A DNA stretch of 64,000 nucleotides from contig DBXO01000020.1 of assembly GCA_002309635.1 (NCBI GenBank), forward strand, positions 31,364 to 95,363. Direction: 5' to 3'. The notes below the pieces were generated by a model. The model saw only the letters and a list, made by a program, of their open reading frames with translations. It had not been told where the DNA came from and did not search any database. Positions 61,019 to 64,000 of the stretch are shown piece by piece. The translations under genes were made by a program, and so were the position numbers. Origin of the DNA: Ruminococcus flavefaciens (lineage in GTDB: Bacteria; Bacillota; Clostridia; Oscillospirales; Ruminococcaceae). The first letter of the stretch is position 1; each line of letters opens with the position of its first letter.

Positions 61019-61174
61019 ACGTTTCACTCCTTTCCGCAAGGGGCTCTCCCTTGTCTGAACCCATCATAGCAGACGGTCTGCATTTTTGCAACCAAACATC
61101 TTTTGCAGACGCCGTAAAAACGCTGTCAAAACCTTTTGACAGTCCTGTTTCAAGCCGATTTCCGCATAAAACAA

Positions 61175-61196
61175 AAGCGGTCCATTCGGACCGCTT
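61175..61196 (-). terminator. ftsZ terminator
   Basis: Perfect stem AAGCGGTCC/GGACCGCTT with a 4-base loop, then TTGTTTT on the minus strand. Confidence 0.85.
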
Positions 61197-61205
61197 ATAT
61201 AAGTC

Positions 61206-62357
61206 TTAGTTGCCGAGCATCTTGAAGATGTCGTCAAGGTCGTAATCCTGATTTGCTGTTGACGAAGGTCTCGGAGCGTTGCTCGGTGCGCCGAAGCCAA
61301 GTCCGTCGATAAGAGGATTGTCAATTGGAATGATATCGTCCTCATGCGACTCCTCTGCTGCTGTAGCAGCTGCAACTGCAGCATCATTTGCTGAATCCAT
61401 ATCATCGAAGCCTGCCGCGATAACCGTGATAGTCATCTCGTCCTGCATATCTTCCTTGAATGCTGTACCGAAGATGAACTCAACGCCGTCAGCGGCTGTA
61501 TCAGTGATCATCTTTGTAGCTGCGTCAACATCGGAAGAAAGGATATCCTCGGACATAGCGATATTGATAAGGAGTCTCTTAGCGCCTGAGATAGATGTCT
61601 CAAGAAGCGGGCTGGAGATAACTGCATTTGCAGCGTCTCTTGCCTTGTCCTTGCCAGTACCGTGACCGATAGCCATGTGAGCATAGCCCGCATTTCTCAT
61701 GATAGTGGACACATCGGCGAAGTCAAGGTTGATGTAACCCTCTTCAACGATAAGATCTGATATGCTCTTTACACCTGTCTTGAGCACGTCGTCCGACAGT
61801 GCAAAGGACTGGAGCATTGTAAGGGGCTTGTCAAGTCCCACAAGAAGTCTTTCATTAGGGATAACGATAAGGGAGTCAACATACTTTCTGAGCTCTGCGA
61901 TACCTCTCTCAGCCTGAGCCATTTTCTGCTCTCTCTCGAAGAGGAAGGGCTTTGTTACGACTGCGACTGTAAGGATATCCATTTCCTTGGCGATCTTTGC
62001 AACTACAGGAGCAGCTCCGGTACCTGTACCGCCGCCCATACCGGCAGTGATGAAGATCATGTCTGCGCCTTTGAGGTGTGTCTCGATCTCATCGCGGTTC
62101 TCCTCAGCGCTGCGCTGACCGATCTCCGGCTTGTTGCCTGCGCCTCTGCCCTTTGTGAGCTTAGCGCCTATCGGTATCCTTGTTGTTGCCTTGGACTTGT
62201 TAAGAGCCTTGGCGTCAGTATTTATCGCAATATATTCTATATTATTGACACCCGAATCAACCATACAGTTTACGGCGTTTCCACCGCCGCCGCCAACACC
62301 GATGACCTTAATGTTAACATCGGGTTCGAGTGTTTCCTCGTAATTGAAATCTGACAT
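61206..62357 (-). CDS. ftsZ: Cell division GTPase FtsZ
   Basis: A 383-residue tubulin homolog that forms the Z ring. GTP-binding motifs: IGVGGGGGNAVN (about 19-30) and the tubulin signature GGGTGTGAAP (about 108-117); T7 loop NLDFADV. The C-terminal peptide is YDLDDIFKMLGN, an acidic/hydrophobic tail that contacts FtsA or SepF-type partners. The ATG follows AGGAGGAGTTCAA. It has its own promoter in the gap after ftsQ; no ftsA is present. Confidence 0.98.
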   Translation of the reverse strand: MSDFNYEETLEPDVNIKVIGVGGGGGNAVNCMVDSGVNNIEYIAINTDAKALNKSKATTRIPIGAKLTKGRGAGNKPEIGQRSAEENRDEIETHLKGADMIFITAGMGGGTGTGAAPVVAKIAKEMDILTVAVVTKPFLFEREQKMAQAERGIAELRKYVDSLIVIPNERLLVGLDKPLTMLQSFALSDDVLKTGVKSISDLIVEEGYINLDFADVSTIMRNAGYAHMAIGHGTGKDKARDAANAVISSPLLETSISGAKRLLINIAMSEDILSSDVDAATKMITDTAADGVEFIFGTAFKEDMQDEMTITVIAAGFDDMDSANDAAVAAATAAEESHEDDIIPIDNPLIDGLGFGAPSNAPRPSSTANQDYDLDDIFKMLGN

Positions 62358-62430
62358 TTGAACTCCTCCTACTATTTATATTATCCTTTAATTCATCTAA
62401 TTTATATATCAGTCTATAAATACACTTTAT

Positions 62431-62459
62431 ATTTTAGCATAACAGAGCATTTTTTGCAA
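62431..62459 (-). promoter_or_regulatory. ftsZ promoter
   Basis: TTGCAA, 17 bases, TAAAAT on the minus strand, in the 187-base ftsQ-ftsZ gap. Confidence 0.65.
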
Positions 62460-62544
62460 GTCCTAATTAAACATTTTTTATTTTCAGCGAATTTCACAAG
62501 AACGAGCAGTAAAAACATAGCGTTTTGTACAGAGAATTTGTCTA

Positions 62545-63747
62545 TCACCACTGAGCGTCCTGAGCCGCTCCTGTGTCGGAATATCCGCTGTAATCCGTGG
62601 TTTCACCGCTGTAGCCGCCGCTCTGCTGTCCCTCTCCGTAATAGTCTCCCCCACTGTTGTCATACCATTGCGCCGTCGTAGTTTCCGTCCACTGTGTCGA
62701 ACTGTTGTCGGACCACTGATTATCGCTATAATCCGTCCATTGCCCCGAACTGTCCTCCGTCCACTGGCCGCTGCTGTAATCGTTCCACTGATCATCGCTG
62801 TAATTGCCGTAATATGGAACGGTCGTCTGATTTTCTGCCTTGCGGTTATTGTTTGCCTCCGCAAAACCAGCTTCCTGCCGCGGATCACGCTCTCCCTTTA
62901 CGGGATTGCCGTATTCGTCGGTGATAGGCTCTGTTGCGTCCTCGCTGCCTGATACAGCAGCAGGTCCGTCGGTCATCCTGAAGCTGCACTGATTGGTGCC
63001 GATCATAGTGAGATAGCCCTTTTTGCCCTTTACGTCTTCGTTGTTCATAACGCTTTCCGCAAGACTGAGCTTATATTCAACATCGTTCCAGTTGCCCATT
63101 TTGAAGATCATTTCGTTTTTATACTTCACCATTATCGAATGCTCATCGCTCATATCAACTGTCATTATCTTATCGTCGCCCATTTTTACAATGCTTGCGA
63201 TAAGCGCTTCAAAGGCTTCGTTTTTATGCTTGTTTTCCGAGGCTGTCATCTTTCCCGGAGTCTTATCTGCGGGATCAAGCCCGTATATTATAGGGAGTTC
63301 CGGAGTGATAAAGCCGTTATCGGCAAGGATCTTGCCCTTTTTGCTGACAAGCAGGGTCCCGCTGCCGTAATTGACATTGAATGCAGGTATACAGCGTGAT
63401 ACGGTTATTTCCAGAGATGATGGGAACTTTCTTTTCACCTCTGCGGTCTCAACATACAAAAGTGTGTCAAGTATGCGCCGAGCGCTCTTTTTGCAGTCGA
63501 GCCTGAGAAGATTATCTCCCTCCCTTATGCCCGAAGCGGCAACTATTTCCTCTGCGGTATACATATCCGACTGTCCGGCAACACGTATCTCGCTGATATT
63601 GAACAGGAACGTGTAGCTTATGGTTATTCCCGCAGTCAGGACAAGCAGCATGACCACAAGTCCGTAGACGTTAGTCCATCTCTGACGCCTTCTTATGCGC
63701 TTGCGGCTGTTCTGCCTTTCAACACTGGTTTTTTCAACGTCCTTCAT
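62545..63747 (-). CDS. ftsQ: Cell division protein FtsQ/DivIB with repeat-rich tail
   Basis: A 400-residue divisome protein. A basic cytoplasmic N terminus (RKRIRRRQRW) precedes one membrane helix (about 28-50), a POTRA domain (ISEIRVAGQSDMYTAEEIVA), the FtsQ beta domain to about residue 260, and an unusual ~125-residue disordered tail. The tail contains six tandem octapeptides of the form xSSxQW(T/S)(D/E). The start at 63747 follows GGAGAAAGT and lies 22 bases after the murA stop; an in-frame codon at 63795 would overlap murA and lacks an SD. The family normally ends after the beta domain. Confidence 0.88.
   Translation of the reverse strand: MKDVEKTSVERQNSRKRIRRRQRWTNVYGLVVMLLVLTAGITISYTFLFNISEIRVAGQSDMYTAEEIVAASGIREGDNLLRLDCKKSARRILDTLLYVETAEVKRKFPSSLEITVSRCIPAFNVNYGSGTLLVSKKGKILADNGFITPELPIIYGLDPADKTPGKMTASENKHKNEAFEALIASIVKMGDDKIMTVDMSDEHSIMVKYKNEMIFKMGNWNDVEYKLSLAESVMNNEDVKGKKGYLTMIGTNQCSFRMTDGPAAVSGSEDATEPITDEYGNPVKGERDPRQEAGFAEANNNRKAENQTTVPYYGNYSDDQWNDYSSGQWTEDSSGQWTDYSDNQWSDNSSTQWTETTTAQWYDNSGGDYYGEGQQSGGYSGETTDYSGYSDTGAAQDAQW
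62659..62802 (-). repeat. Octapeptide repeat region in ftsQ
   Basis: Six 24-base units encoding YSDDQWND, YSSGQWTE, DSSGQWTD, YSDNQWSD, NSSTQWTE and TTTAQWYD. The QW pair is invariant. Confidence 0.85.
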
Positions 63748-63769
63748 ACTTTCTCCATATCTTTCCGCC

Positions 63770-64000
63770 TCAGCTTCGGCGGATATCTCCGCCAAGAAGT
63801 CTTACGGCTTCTTCCATATTTTCATAGCCTCTGTCAATATGACATATCTTTGTTATCTCCGAGGTGCCCTCGGCACAAAGGGCCGCAATGACCATTGCCG
63901 CTCCTCCGCGAAGATCGGTAGCCTCCACCTTTGCTCCGTGAAGCTTTTCCCTGCCCTTTACTACGGCTACCTTGCCGAGCACCTGTATATCCGCTCCCAT
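63770..64000 (-). CDS. murA: UDP-N-acetylglucosamine 1-carboxyvinyltransferase (3' part)
   Basis: The last ~76 residues of MurA, which makes UDP-GlcNAc-enolpyruvate in peptidoglycan synthesis. The C-terminal signature DLRGGAAMVIAALCAEGTSE followed by HIDRGYENMEEAVRLLGG is clear. The gene is truncated by the window edge. It leads directly into ftsQ, a murA-ftsQ arrangement seen in Clostridia. Confidence 0.93.
   Translation of the reverse strand: MGADIQVLGKVAVVKGREKLHGAKVEATDLRGGAAMVIAALCAEGTSEITKICHIDRGYENMEEAVRLLGGDIRRS

Overview
The window looks like chromosome from a cellulosome-forming Ruminococcus (Oscillospiraceae), most like R. flavefaciens or a close relative. Five secreted glycan-degrading enzymes end in dockerin modules, four of them of the long-insert type (NCDGGVDMSDAVLIMQ...) joined to the enzyme by Thr-rich linkers. 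Base composition is moderate, Shine-Dalgarno sites are strong AGGAGG types, and promoters are nearly all TTGNNN-17-TATAAT. I saw no rRNA, tRNA, intact insertion sequence or CRISPR array. The taxonomic call is inference from protein style; no database was searched.

Layout. 1-2.7 kb: a sulfur block, with an SsuC/TauC-like permease (cut by the window edge), its lipoprotein binding protein, and cysK. The transporter has a promoter, an operator-like dyad, a 25-codon Cys/Met leader peptide and an intrinsic terminator ahead of it, which looks like an attenuator. 2.8-5.0 kb: an integrase remnant and a ribbon-helix-helix gene lie against the 3' end of guaA, a known genomic-island target. 5.3-12.8 kb: HD hydrolase, a GH13-DUF1653 fusion, epimerase, GNAT, uvrA and a methyltransferase. 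12.9-15.7 kb: a PL11 rhamnogalacturonan lyase with dockerin. 16-19.2 kb: three consecutive genes with drug/small-molecule sensing domains (MerR-TipAS, AraC-GyrI, GyrI-like) and a small alarmone synthetase. 19.6-27.5 kb: convergent dockerin enzymes GH2 and GH97. 27.7-38.9 kb: a C39-like protein, a lipoprotein, radA, a GH3 and a GH16 lipoprotein, a LacI-like sensor fused to GGDEF, GNAT, cardiolipin synthase and a thioesterase. 39-43.3 kb: a PL1-GH26 dockerin operon (pectin and mannan). 43.4-48.1 kb: HU with a histone-H1-like protein, clpB, and a ribbon-helix-helix protein. 48.2-51.7 kb: a candidate small RNA, then a VTC / DUF4956 / carbohydrate-binding lipoprotein cluster with CiaR-like direct repeats at its promoter. 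51.9-57.8 kb: AraC, alkyladenine glycosylase, rqcH, rlmA, a TrmK-Nif3 fusion and a zinc ribbon protein. 57.9-64 kb: sigma factor, DivIVA-like coiled coil, XRE membrane regulator, and the division genes ftsZ, ftsQ and murA.

Together the carbohydrate genes cover pectin backbone and homogalacturonan (PL11, PL1), mannan (GH26), galactosides (GH2, GH97), beta-glucan (GH16) and cell-wall hexosamine (GH3). They are scattered among housekeeping genes rather than held in one polysaccharide locus.

The most notable non-coding signals are the Cys/Met leader-peptide attenuator (1317-1536), the candidate C-rich-loop small RNA (48196-48452) with a small hydrophobic ORF on the opposite strand, the TTTAAG repeats before the VTC gene (51717-51743), and an 80-nt hairpin in the leader of the DivIVA-like gene (60059-60138).
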